A stretch of 29,747 nucleotides of DNA from Cryomorphaceae bacterium (lineage in GTDB: Bacteria > Bacteroidota > Bacteroidia > Flavobacteriales > Schleiferiaceae). The notes under the pieces were generated by a model that saw only the letters and a list, made by a program, of their open reading frames with translations, was not told where the DNA came from and searched no databases. This document shows positions 12,770 to 20,303 of the stretch, one piece after another (position 1 is the stretch's first letter; the number at the start of each line of letters is the position of its first letter). A program made the translations under genes and the position numbers. Location: NCBI GenBank assembly GCA_003507115.1, contig DNWN01000098.1:1-29747 (forward strand), in the 5' to 3' direction.

Positions 12770-15632
12770 CGGGGTATACTCGATTGGAGACGAAGACAAG
12801 CACGATGCCTGTTTGCGGGTCTGCCCAGGCAAAAGTACCGGTAAAACCGGTGTGCCCAAAGCTCAACGGGCTTACGCAGCCACAAGTCGGCCCGGGACCC
12901 TCGGTTTGAGGGCGGTCAAATCCGAGGCCCCGGCGATTGCCCTCATCGCAGGCGTAGCAGGCCGAGAACGCCTGGATGGTCTCAGGTTCGAGGTACTGGT
13001 AGCCGTTCCAGCGGCCGCCTTGGAGATAGAGCTGCATCATGGAAGCCACGTCTTGGGCCGAACCAAACAAGCCCGCATGCCCGGCGACGCCCCCAAGGAG
13101 TGCCGCCCCCTGATCGTGCACCGTTCCCCGGATCAATTGACGGCGAAAGGTTTGGTCGTTTTCCGTCGGGGCAATGTGCAAGATCTCCGATCCGCCCCCC
13201 CGCTGGTCCGCGGCTTTTTGCAGCGGATTGTATTGCAGGGACAATCCCATGGGGGCATACCACTGGGACTCCAGAACCTCATCCATCGGGGCGCCATAGT
13301 ACCGCTCCAACCAGCGTTGGTGCATGTAGTACCCGAGATCGCTGTACTTGTATTTCTTGGGGCCCAGGGGAGCCGCTGCGATACGGGCGAGCACTGAATC
13401 CCGCAAGTCCGCCCGGCTAAATATGTTGATGGCCACTTGGTTGGGGAAGGCCTCGCTTCGTACGGTTCGGAAATAGCGGTTGTCCAAATTTCCATCCTTC
13501 CACAAATAGGATTGGTAAAAAGGGATCCACGCGGGTAAGCCGGACTGGTGGGACAAAATGTCCCCCATTTCGAGGGCGCCCACCGGGGACTTAGCGAGTT
13601 CGGGAAGGAATTCCGACATGGGGGTCATTAAAAAGGACGACGTTCCCCCCATGCCCTCCGTGTAATCCATGATCAAGGGAACGGACGCCAGGATCTTGGT
13701 CACGCTGGCTAGGTCGTAGCGGTCACTGGGCTCCACGCCGTGGGTTCCGTCCAGCGTGCCCCACGCCCTATTGAGCACCACCTTACCATGGCGCAGAAGG
13801 AAGACCTGACAGCCCGGATAGGCGCCTTTGCGCAAGCCCTCTTGCACAATGGCATCGATGTTTTGGATGAGGTCAGTCTGAAAGCCCGCCTCCCCCATTG
13901 TGGTGACCGGCAGGGCGGGGTTGAAATTCAGACCCGAAACCGGAATGCGTCCTGGGAGCATCTCCGGACGGAAGGATTCCAGGGCTCCTTGAATGGATCG
14001 GATCGCATCGGGTACGTTTTCATAGCCGAAGATCAGCGCGGAAAAAAGGTCCAGAAATGTTTGGTTCGTGATGGGTTCTCCCATCACCGCTTGACCTCGC
14101 GCAAAACTCCTCAATCCATAGGGATTTCCGAGGTGCACCAGGCCCACCTCTGCGCCTTTTGCTTTCCAGGCTTGGGCTTGGGCAAGGACGGCACTTGGAA
14201 GCTTCGCCGACTTCCAAGGATTGGCAGAAGATGCCGTGTGAAAAATCCAAATCCGTGGTTTCGTGAAGCCATCTTGTCCGGGTCGGTAGGAAGCCAGGAA
14301 GGCATCGACCTCCTCGATGTGGTCCATACCTGGAAGGCGCGCTGCCTCCGCCTGTGCCTCGCCCATAGGCACCATGAAGACCACGTCTTCGATCACGGAG
14401 CTGCCCGACGTTCTGGAAACCATCGAATCGGGATCGTAGACCAAGGTGGCGGCCGCAGCGTACATGGATGCGTTGAGCGCTTTGCGTTCGGGCAGCGGTG
14501 CCTCGTTTAAGGAAGGAATCGCCCCGTCATCCGGGACGTACTTGGCCTTGGCCTCCAGAATGCGCCCCACATGTTCTTCGAGCTGGGCGCGGGTCAAACG
14601 GCCGCTTTCGACCGCCCGCGCAATGGCCTTGACTGCCGCTTTGGGATCCGCCACAAAGAGCAACACATCATTGCCCGCCTCGATGGCCTGGATTTCAATT
14701 TCACCAGGGGTCAAATCCTGCGCTAGGCCCTTCATGTTGAGGGCATCGGTAAAGATTAAGCCCTGAAAGCCGAGCGAGTCGCGGAGCCAATAAGTCACGA
14801 TAGGCTTGGAAATAGAGGCCGGCGTACCCGTCGGATCCAAGGCTGGAATATTCAAATGGGCCACCATAATGGCACCCACGCCGCTGTGAATGGCATTTTC
14901 AAAAGGGCGCATTTCCCGGTTTCGCAACGTCTCTAGGGAATGGTTCAGTGTGGGGAGCGTTTTGTGGCTATCGCTGTCTGTATCACCGTGACCCGGAAAG
15001 TGCTTGGCGCAGGCCATGACCCCTTGGCTTTGAAGCCCCCAGAGCTCGTTGGAGGCCATTCGGTTTACCTGGTCTACATCGGATCCGAGGGAACGCTGGC
15101 CAATGATCGGGTTAGCCGGGTTGGTATTGAGATCCACCACCGGACTGAAGTTCACATGAATACCAAGGGCACGAGACTCTTGCCCAAGAGATTTGCCGTA
15201 GGCCCGAGCCAATTCCGGATCCCGCGTTGCACCGAGCGTCAAGGGCCAAGGCAAGCGTTCCAGGGAATCCAGGCGCATGGAGGCACCCCATTCCGCATCT
15301 TGGGCGTTCAGCAAGGGCAGGCCCGTCCCGCGCATGGCGGCAGCTTGCGTGCGCACTATGGCATGGCGCTGACGTCCGGGACCGCCTTGCATCCAGATGA
15401 TGCCCCCTATTTGACCAGCTTCTGCCCAGGTGGCGAGCTGTTGCACGTGGCTCTCGCCTTGGCGGCTGTAGCCCGCCACCATGATCATTTGACCGGCCAA
15501 GTCCTCCACGGTCGCCGCGGCAATCCAACGTTCGTAACTCCTGGAAACATAGGCATTCATCTCCGTGAATTCCGCTGGTCCCCATCCAAAAGAAAGCAGG
15601 GCCAGCGTAACGGGCCACATACGTTTTACCAT
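12690..15632 (-). CDS. Glycoside hydrolase family 3 (NagZ-like) fused to class C beta-lactamase-like serine hydrolase
   Basis: 980 residues starting at MVKRMWPVTLALLSFG, a short signal peptide, so it acts outside the cytoplasm. The N-terminal part (about 35-370) is a GH3 beta-N-acetylhexosaminidase with KHFPGHGDTDSDSH at 210-223, the Asp/His loop typical of NagZ, and the nucleophile Asp296 in FTDALNM. A middle linker domain (about 400-570) follows. The C-terminal part (about 580-980) is a serine hydrolase: Ser643-x-x-Lys646, Tyr763-Ser-Asp765, and His927-Thr-Gly929 in place of KTG. NagZ cleaves GlcNAc-anhydroMurNAc; the second domain could trim the attached peptide, so the fusion may handle both bonds of a cell-wall fragment. 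This architecture recurs in Bacteroidota, but the substrate is inferred. First gene of the minus-strand operon; an upstream open stretch to 15794 is rejected. Confidence 0.92.
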   Translation of the reverse strand: MVKRMWPVTLALLSFGWGPAEFTEMNAYVSRSYERWIAAATVEDLAGQMIMVAGYSRQGESHVQQLATWAEAGQIGGIIWMQGGPGRQRHAIVRTQAAAMRGTGLPLLNAQDAEWGASMRLDSLERLPWPLTLGATRDPELARAYGKSLGQESRALGIHVNFSPVVDLNTNPANPIIGQRSLGSDVDQVNRMASNELWGLQSQGVMACAKHFPGHGDTDSDSHKTLPTLNHSLETLRNREMRPFENAIHSGVGAIMVAHLNIPALDPTGTPASISKPIVTYWLRDSLGFQGLIFTDALNMKGLAQDLTPGEIEIQAIEAGNDVLLFVADPKAAVKAIARAVESGRLTRAQLEEHVGRILEAKAKYVPDDGAIPSLNEAPLPERKALNASMYAAAATLVYDPDSMVSRTSGSSVIEDVVFMVPMGEAQAEAARLPGMDHIEEVDAFLASYRPGQDGFTKPRIWIFHTASSANPWKSAKLPSAVLAQAQAWKAKGAEVGLVHLGNPYGLRSFARGQAVMGEPITNQTFLDLFSALIFGYENVPDAIRSIQGALESFRPEMLPGRIPVSGLNFNPALPVTTMGEAGFQTDLIQNIDAIVQEGLRKGAYPGCQVFLLRHGKVVLNRAWGTLDGTHGVEPSDRYDLASVTKILASVPLIMDYTEGMGGTSSFLMTPMSEFLPELAKSPVGALEMGDILSHQSGLPAWIPFYQSYLWKDGNLDNRYFRTVRSEAFPNQVAINIFSRADLRDSVLARIAAAPLGPKKYKYSDLGYYMHQRWLERYYGAPMDEVLESQWYAPMGLSLQYNPLQKAADQRGGGSEILHIAPTENDQTFRRQLIRGTVHDQGAALLGGVAGHAGLFGSAQDVASMMQLYLQGGRWNGYQYLEPETIQAFSACYACDEGNRRGLGFDRPQTEGPGPTCGCVSPLSFGHTGFTGTFAWADPQTGIVLVFVSNRVYPDANNPLLSTLDIRTRIQESVQVALVD

Positions 15633-15636
15633 ACCC

Positions 15637-15644
15637 GAAATGTA
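15637..15644 (-). promoter_or_regulatory. Near-consensus -7 box (TACATTTC) for the GH3 fusion operon
   Basis: On the minus strand this matches five of the six fixed bases of TAnnTTTG and lies 4 nt before the ATG at 15632. It fits the short-spacing pattern of the exact boxes in this window but is weaker on its own. Confidence 0.3.
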
Positions 15645-15659
15645 CCCCAAAAAAGGGTT

Positions 15660-15667
15660 TACCTTTG
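15660..15667 (+). promoter_or_regulatory. Bacteroidota -7 promoter box (TACCTTTG) for the mutL operon
   Basis: Exact TAnnTTTG 7 nt before the ATG at 15675, in the 42-bp spacer between the divergent GH3 fusion and the small membrane protein gene. The same 8-mer precedes sua5. Predicted leader is 3-5 nt. Confidence 0.6.
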
Positions 15668-15674
15668 AGGGTCT

Positions 15675-15965
15675 ATGGGACTCTTTTCTGCCTTTTCTAA
15701 ACAACGTACGCCACGGGGGTTTTCCCTCCAGCACCGCTACTACGATGAGAAAAAAGCCAAAATGGAGTCGCTCCGTGCGGCTCGCGAGGGCCAACCTCTG
15801 AGCTCCGCAGAAAATCGCCGCGAACAGCTCCGCGAGGCATGGGCAGCCAAGCGCACCACTCGCGCTAAAGGGAGCGCGGCACGCGGACCATTGGTATTGA
15901 TTTTGATCCTAGGTGCTTTGGCCTACTTTGTGCTACGCTATCTGACGATTCCTCACGTCCTTTAA
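15675..15965 (+). CDS. Small C-terminally anchored membrane protein of unknown function
   Basis: 96 residues. A basic, charged N-terminal two thirds includes the aromatic segment GFSLQHRYYDEKKAKMESLR (about 15-34), then Arg/Lys/Ala-rich sequence. One hydrophobic helix near the C-terminus (GPLVLILILGALAYFVLRYL, about 71-90) probably anchors it in the inner membrane with most of the protein in the cytoplasm. A short protein of this design (an R-x-F...RYYD motif, then a terminal membrane helix) sits before mutL in other Bacteroidota as far as I recall; its function is unknown to me. It stops 4 nt before the mutL ATG and leads the operon with its own promoter box. Confidence 0.8.
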   Translation: MGLFSAFSKQRTPRGFSLQHRYYDEKKAKMESLRAAREGQPLSSAENRREQLREAWAAKRTTRAKGSAARGPLVLILILGALAYFVLRYLTIPHVL

Positions 15966-15969
15966 GTTG

Positions 15970-17754
15970 ATGCCCCCTATTCACCACCTTCCCGAAGAGG
16001 TTGCCAACCAAATTGCCGCCGGCGAAGTCGTTCAGCGGCCGGCCTCCATCGTGAAAGAATTGATGGAAAACGCCTTGGATGCAGGGGCGACAGAGATTCA
16101 TGTCGCCATACTGGATGCAGGGCGCACCTCCATTCAAGTCATGGACAATGGCTCGGGGATCGTCCCAGAAGATTTAGCCGCCGCCTTTGCGCGTCATGCC
16201 ACGTCAAAAATTCAGTCCGCGGACGACCTCTTTGCATTGCACACCATGGGGTTTCGGGGGGAGGCTCTGGCCTCGATTTCGGCCGTTTCCCATTCCACCA
16301 TCAAGAGCCGAACCGCCCAGGTCGCCGTGGCCACCGAACTCAGTTGTGAAGGAGGAAGGCTGGGTCAAGCCAAAAAGAGTGCCGGCTTAGTGGGAAGCAC
16401 CATCACGGCCAAGAACCTCTTCTTCAACGTGCCTGCCCGCCGGCAGTTTTTAAAGAATGACGCGATTGAATTTCGGCACATCTCAGAAACCTTTACTTCT
16501 ATCGCTTTGGCGCATTCGGCCTTGCGCTTTACGCTCAAGCACAACGGCCAAGATGTTTGGATGCTCGAAGCAGGGAACGCCCGACAGCGGGTGGCCCAAG
16601 TCATGGGTAAAAAAGCCAATGAACGCTTGGTTCCAGTCGAGGAAAACACCGATGTCGTCAAGACCGAGGGCTTTGTTCTTCGGCCCGAGCACGCCCGCAA
16701 AACCCGCGGCGATCAGTACCTCTATGTCAACAAGCGGCCCATTCGCAGTGGCTATTTACATCGGGCCGTCGTCGAGGCCTTTGAAGGACTGATTCCTGCC
16801 GAACACCACCCCGCGTATGTGCTGTTTTTGACCGTCCCGGCGGACCGCGTCGATGTCAATGTGCATCCTTCGAAGACCGAGGTCAAATTTGAGGATGAGC
16901 GGGCCATCTACGCCATTGTGCGCAGTGCCGTGAAGCGTGCCTTGGGCATCCACCAAATTGCGCCCACACTCGATTTTGAGGCCAACCTGGGTTACCATGT
17001 GGATCTGAATCCGAATCATTCCCCGGCGGCGCCCCAAATCCAAGTGAACCCCAGCTACAATCCCTTCCGAACGGACAGTCCTGGGTTCAGCCATCAGGCC
17101 ACCGCGCGGGAGTCCCTCGACTTCTTTGCTCCGCCAAGCCGCGTCCCACACGATCAGGGTGAACTCACCTGGGAAGCTCCGTCTCTGGAAAGCAGCCCGA
17201 CCTCCGGTGCCGGAGAAAGTTTTTGCCTGGCCCTCCCTCCCCATTTTGCGGTCGCCTCGCTAAAAAATGGCTTGGTCACCGTGCACATTCCCCGGGCACG
17301 TCGACACATCCTACAACAACGCACCGCCGCGGCCCTGCACGAGGGCGAACCCATTGCGGCCCAAACCTGGCTTTTCCCTGAACCCATCGATAGCCCCTCC
17401 CTGCCTCGGTGGGAGGCTTGGGTGGACATTTTGCCCCGATTGGGCTTTCAGTGGACTGCGGAAGGAGCAGAAAAAACCATGGTGGCAGGACCGTATTTCT
17501 TAGCCGCTTCCGAGGCCATGGCCTGGCTGGATTCGATGCTCGCCTCGGACCCGCTTCAGGAAGAGGAAGCCCTGACTTCCGCCGTGCACCATTGGCTTGA
17601 AGAATGGGTCAGAAATGCCCCTTTGCCCGCGACGTCAGACTTGCGCCAAATCCTAGACGAACTCTTTGCTTGTCCCAATCCTTGGACGAATGCCCAAGGC
17701 AAACCCATTGCGCGTATTTTAGATGGAGCGGCGCTCTCCGCCCAATTCCACTGA
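15970..17754 (+). CDS. mutL: DNA mismatch repair protein MutL
   Basis: Links mismatch recognition by MutS to strand removal. 594 residues. The GHKL ATPase domain (1 to about 330) has VANQIAAGEVVQRPASIVKELMENALDAGA (start near residue 11) with the catalytic Glu33 and Asn34, DNGSGI at 59-64, GFRGEALASI at 94-103, and the NVPARRQFLK segment near 157. A variable linker (about 335-400) leads to the C-terminal dimerisation domain. There the position where endonuclease-type MutL proteins have D-Q-H-x-A-H reads V438-H-I-P-R-A-R, so the metal-binding DQHA motif is lost; the end still has a LFACPNP...GKP segment. ATG at 15970 is chosen over the TTG just before it. Second gene of the operon; rhomboid genes follow directly. 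mutS is not in the window. Confidence 0.95.
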   Translation: MPPIHHLPEEVANQIAAGEVVQRPASIVKELMENALDAGATEIHVAILDAGRTSIQVMDNGSGIVPEDLAAAFARHATSKIQSADDLFALHTMGFRGEALASISAVSHSTIKSRTAQVAVATELSCEGGRLGQAKKSAGLVGSTITAKNLFFNVPARRQFLKNDAIEFRHISETFTSIALAHSALRFTLKHNGQDVWMLEAGNARQRVAQVMGKKANERLVPVEENTDVVKTEGFVLRPEHARKTRGDQYLYVNKRPIRSGYLHRAVVEAFEGLIPAEHHPAYVLFLTVPADRVDVNVHPSKTEVKFEDERAIYAIVRSAVKRALGIHQIAPTLDFEANLGYHVDLNPNHSPAAPQIQVNPSYNPFRTDSPGFSHQATARESLDFFAPPSRVPHDQGELTWEAPSLESSPTSGAGESFCLALPPHFAVASLKNGLVTVHIPRARRHILQQRTAAALHEGEPIAAQTWLFPEPIDSPSLPRWEAWVDILPRLGFQWTAEGAEKTMVAGPYFLAASEAMAWLDSMLASDPLQEEEALTSAVHHWLEEWVRNAPLPATSDLRQILDELFACPNPWTNAQGKPIARILDGAALSAQFH

Positions 17755-17755
17755 T

Positions 17756-18442
17756 ATGTTCCAACCTCGCTCCTTTTCCCTGCTTCCTCCAGTCATCAAA
17801 AACTTGCTGATCATTAACGGCCTGGCCTACTTTGCGAGCATCGTTTTTGCGCAAATGGGGTTGGACCTTTTGGCCATGTTTGGACTCTACCTGCCGCAAT
17901 CTCCCGAGTTCCAACCGTATCAACTGGTTACCCACCTCTTCTTTCACGACCTCTCCAACTTCAGCCACATTTTTGGCAATATGTTCGCCTTGTGGATGTT
18001 TGGCATGTCGCTAGAAAACCTCTGGGGCAGCCAGCGATTCTTCATCTTCTACTTCGTAACAGGATTGGGAGCCGCCCTTTGCCATTTGGGGGTGAATATG
18101 TTCGAATACTACAGTTATGTGAATGAATACCAAGTGATGGGCAGTCTTCAGGCCGGTCAAATGGCTCAAATGATGCTTTACATCCCAACCGTCGGTGCAT
18201 CGGGCGCAGTCTTTGGACTGTTGCTCGGATTCGGTATGACCTATCCCAACCAGCGGATTTACCTCTACTTCTTAATGCCCGTGAAGGCCAAGTATTTTGT
18301 CTTGGCCTATGGCCTGTTCGAACTCTTTGCGGGATTCTCCAATTCAGGAAGCAACATAGCCCACTTTGCACACATTGGCGGGATGCTCTTTGGCTTCCTC
18401 CTTCTCCGCTATTGGAAAGGCAAACAATTTCGTCGCTACTGA
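17756..18442 (+). CDS. Rhomboid family intramembrane serine protease (first)
   Basis: Membrane protease that cleaves transmembrane substrates inside the bilayer. In the 228-residue form starting at MFQPRSFSLL there are about six membrane helices, the HxxxN motif (H71-N75), the catalytic serine in GASGAVFG (Ser149) and the catalytic histidine in AHFAHIGG (His206). A hydrophilic loop of roughly 25 residues (about 117-143) precedes the catalytic-serine helix, as I recall for other Bacteroidota members. The start is 1 nt after the mutL stop; an in-frame start 33 nt earlier would overlap mutL and is less likely. The mutL-rhomboid-rhomboid-EEP order recurs in this phylum, with no functional explanation known to me. 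Confidence 0.92.
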   Translation: MFQPRSFSLLPPVIKNLLIINGLAYFASIVFAQMGLDLLAMFGLYLPQSPEFQPYQLVTHLFFHDLSNFSHIFGNMFALWMFGMSLENLWGSQRFFIFYFVTGLGAALCHLGVNMFEYYSYVNEYQVMGSLQAGQMAQMMLYIPTVGASGAVFGLLLGFGMTYPNQRIYLYFLMPVKAKYFVLAYGLFELFAGFSNSGSNIAHFAHIGGMLFGFLLLRYWKGKQFRRY

Positions 18443-18445
18443 CCT

Positions 18446-19267
18446 ATGGGGCTCGCTTTCCCACCCAGCCATCAGAATGACGCCGTTCAAAACCTGCGGC
18501 GTTGGCTTAAAGAATCCCGCGTACACGCATGGATCGGAGTGCTGATTGCGTGTTTCGCGCTTCAAACGATCCTTGAGGTACTGGGATGGCTTGGACACGT
18601 CAACCTGGAGGGAGCCCTCTTGTCTTATGTGGCCCTACCGGCGTGGGCCAACTGGCAGATTGGCCAAATTTGGACCCTTCTAACCTATGGCTTTCTGCAT
18701 TACGGATTCATGCACCTGCTGCTCAATTGTGTGATGCTCTACTTTGCCGGCCACATGCTGAAAACGTTTTGGACCGATCTCCAGGTCGTCCGCTTATTTC
18801 TGGTGGGCATCATCACGGGCGGAATCGCTTTTGTTTTGATCAGCCTGTGGTCCCCGGGGTGGAATCCTCTTATGGGTGCCTCTGCGGGTGTGCTCGCTTT
18901 GCTTTTGGCGGCCACACGTATGTCGCCCCGTATGCCCGTCTACCTCTTGGGGATTTTCAAAGTCCCTCTTTGGGTTATTTCGGCCATCCTGCTCTTTATC
19001 AGCGTGGCAGGGCTCTCCGGAGAAAATGGAGGGGGGCAAGTCGCCCATTTAGGGGGCGCCTTGGCTGGGTGGATTTTGGGGCGCTCCCCGGAACATCTGA
19101 CTGGCTTCAGCTGGAGAACGCCGCGCTTTGGGCGCCGCGCTCCCCTGCGTGTGGTCCGAGAAAAGACCTTGGAACTCGATGCCATCTTAGAAAAAATTTC
19201 CAAGGTGGGCTACGAGAAACTCAGCCCCCAGGAAAAGGACTTTTTGAAGCGTTATGGCCAAAACTAA
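18446..19267 (+). CDS. Rhomboid family intramembrane serine protease (second, with C-terminal cytoplasmic tail)
   Basis: 273 residues, starting 3 nt after the first rhomboid gene. It has an N-terminal cytoplasmic helix (about 10-25), about six membrane helices, HxxxN (H90-N94), the catalytic serine in MGASAGVLAL (Ser146) and a histidine in VAHLGGALAG (His201). A tail of about 60 residues includes an acidic/basic helical segment ending in LDAILEKISKVGYEKLSPQEKDFLKRY (about 243-270). This tail is typical of a rhomboid subgroup in Bacteroidota and may be a regulatory or docking domain. The two adjacent rhomboids differ in length, loop and tail, so they are not a recent duplication. Its stop overlaps the next gene by 14 nt. 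Confidence 0.92.
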   Translation: MGLAFPPSHQNDAVQNLRRWLKESRVHAWIGVLIACFALQTILEVLGWLGHVNLEGALLSYVALPAWANWQIGQIWTLLTYGFLHYGFMHLLLNCVMLYFAGHMLKTFWTDLQVVRLFLVGIITGGIAFVLISLWSPGWNPLMGASAGVLALLLAATRMSPRMPVYLLGIFKVPLWVISAILLFISVAGLSGENGGGQVAHLGGALAGWILGRSPEHLTGFSWRTPRFGRRAPLRVVREKTLELDAILEKISKVGYEKLSPQEKDFLKRYGQN

Positions 19268-20303
19268 AACGCTCTGGCGCTGGATGGCCGCCTGGCCACA
19301 CTGGGTAGCCTTACCCTTCACACTAGGCTCCATCTTGGGCTATTACCTCGCCCCGAATCCCTTTCCATGGCTCGCTCCGCTCGCCTTGGCCTGGCCTATC
19401 TTATTCCTTTGGCATGCTGCTTGGACCCTGTATTCGGCCAGCCAATTTCGTTGGACCGCCCTGATTGGCCTCACCCTTTTGGCACTTACTTGGCCCCAAA
19501 GCCGAGGCTGGCTCCATGTAAATACGGCCATTGGACATGAAGGTGTCTTGCGCGTGGCCACCTGGAATGTGCATCAATGGCGCAATGCCAGCTGGACCGA
19601 TACGGAGGTGACCGAAGCCCGAATGCAACAGAACGCCTTGGACCTTCATGCAGATATCCTAGCGATTCAGGAGAATCGCTTGGGATCTGGCCCGCAACGC
19701 GCGCTGGAGGGTTGGTACCCCTACCACACGGAGCACATCGATCAAGGATTACAAATTTTCTCCCAATACCCCATCCGACAGTGGAATTTTGAAGCTTTTG
19801 AAGCGGATTACCCCGGCCACCGGGGATTCGTCTGGGCAGACATCGAAACACCCCAAGGACTTGTTCGGGTAGTCAACGTCCATCTCGTGACGACCACTTT
19901 TGTGGCTCGTGAGGCGGAGGCGGAACGCGATTCCGCCGGGATTTCTACATCCTTATTTCGAGGGGCTTGGAAGCTCACGCGCACCGCGAAAGTTCGCGCT
20001 CAGCAAGTCGACCAAATCCTCGCATGGGCCGACCAATCGGAGCGACCTGGACTCCTTTTTTTGGGAGACTTCAATGATGCCCCTAGCAGCAATACGGCCT
20101 TTCGCATGGGGGGATGGCAGGATGCCTTTTCACAGCGCGGGCGCGGTTTTGGATCGACCTATTCGGGGGTGTGGGGGTTCCCACTGCGCATAGATTGGGT
20201 GCTTTTTGAACCCGAATGGGAAGCCGTGGACATGCGCCGTGTCGTCCAAGGAGATAGCGACCACCACCCCATATGGGTGGATTTGGGGCCAGCCAAGCCT
20301 TAA
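19254..20303 (+). CDS. Endonuclease/exonuclease/phosphatase (EEP) family protein, membrane-anchored
   Basis: 349 residues. Three hydrophobic segments (about 15-33, 37-55 and 65-82) anchor the protein; the rest is an EEP (DNase I-like) metal-dependent phosphodiesterase/phosphatase domain. Conserved active-site pieces are present: TWNVHQW (Asn105), ILAIQEN (Glu near 140), NVHLVTT near 205, GDFNDAP near 272, and SDHHPI near 338 with the catalytic histidine. Substrates of this family range from DNA to phospholipids and inositol phosphates; membrane attachment makes a lipid or extracytoplasmic substrate conceivable, but this is not shown. Its start is inside the second rhomboid gene. Its TAA stop shares the bases TTAA with the stop of the convergent binding-protein gene. 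Confidence 0.88.
   Translation: MAKTKTLWRWMAAWPHWVALPFTLGSILGYYLAPNPFPWLAPLALAWPILFLWHAAWTLYSASQFRWTALIGLTLLALTWPQSRGWLHVNTAIGHEGVLRVATWNVHQWRNASWTDTEVTEARMQQNALDLHADILAIQENRLGSGPQRALEGWYPYHTEHIDQGLQIFSQYPIRQWNFEAFEADYPGHRGFVWADIETPQGLVRVVNVHLVTTTFVAREAEAERDSAGISTSLFRGAWKLTRTAKVRAQQVDQILAWADQSERPGLLFLGDFNDAPSSNTAFRMGGWQDAFSQRGRGFGSTYSGVWGFPLRIDWVLFEPEWEAVDMRRVVQGDSDHHPIWVDLGPAKP

Noticed and set aside
15633..15794. N-terminal extension of the GH3 fusion
   Set aside because: It would run antisense through the small membrane protein gene and hide the signal peptide that begins at 15632.
17756..19267. Recent tandem duplication of rhomboid genes
   Set aside because: The two proteins share only the catalytic motifs and differ in loop, tail and most of the sequence, so they are old paralogues.
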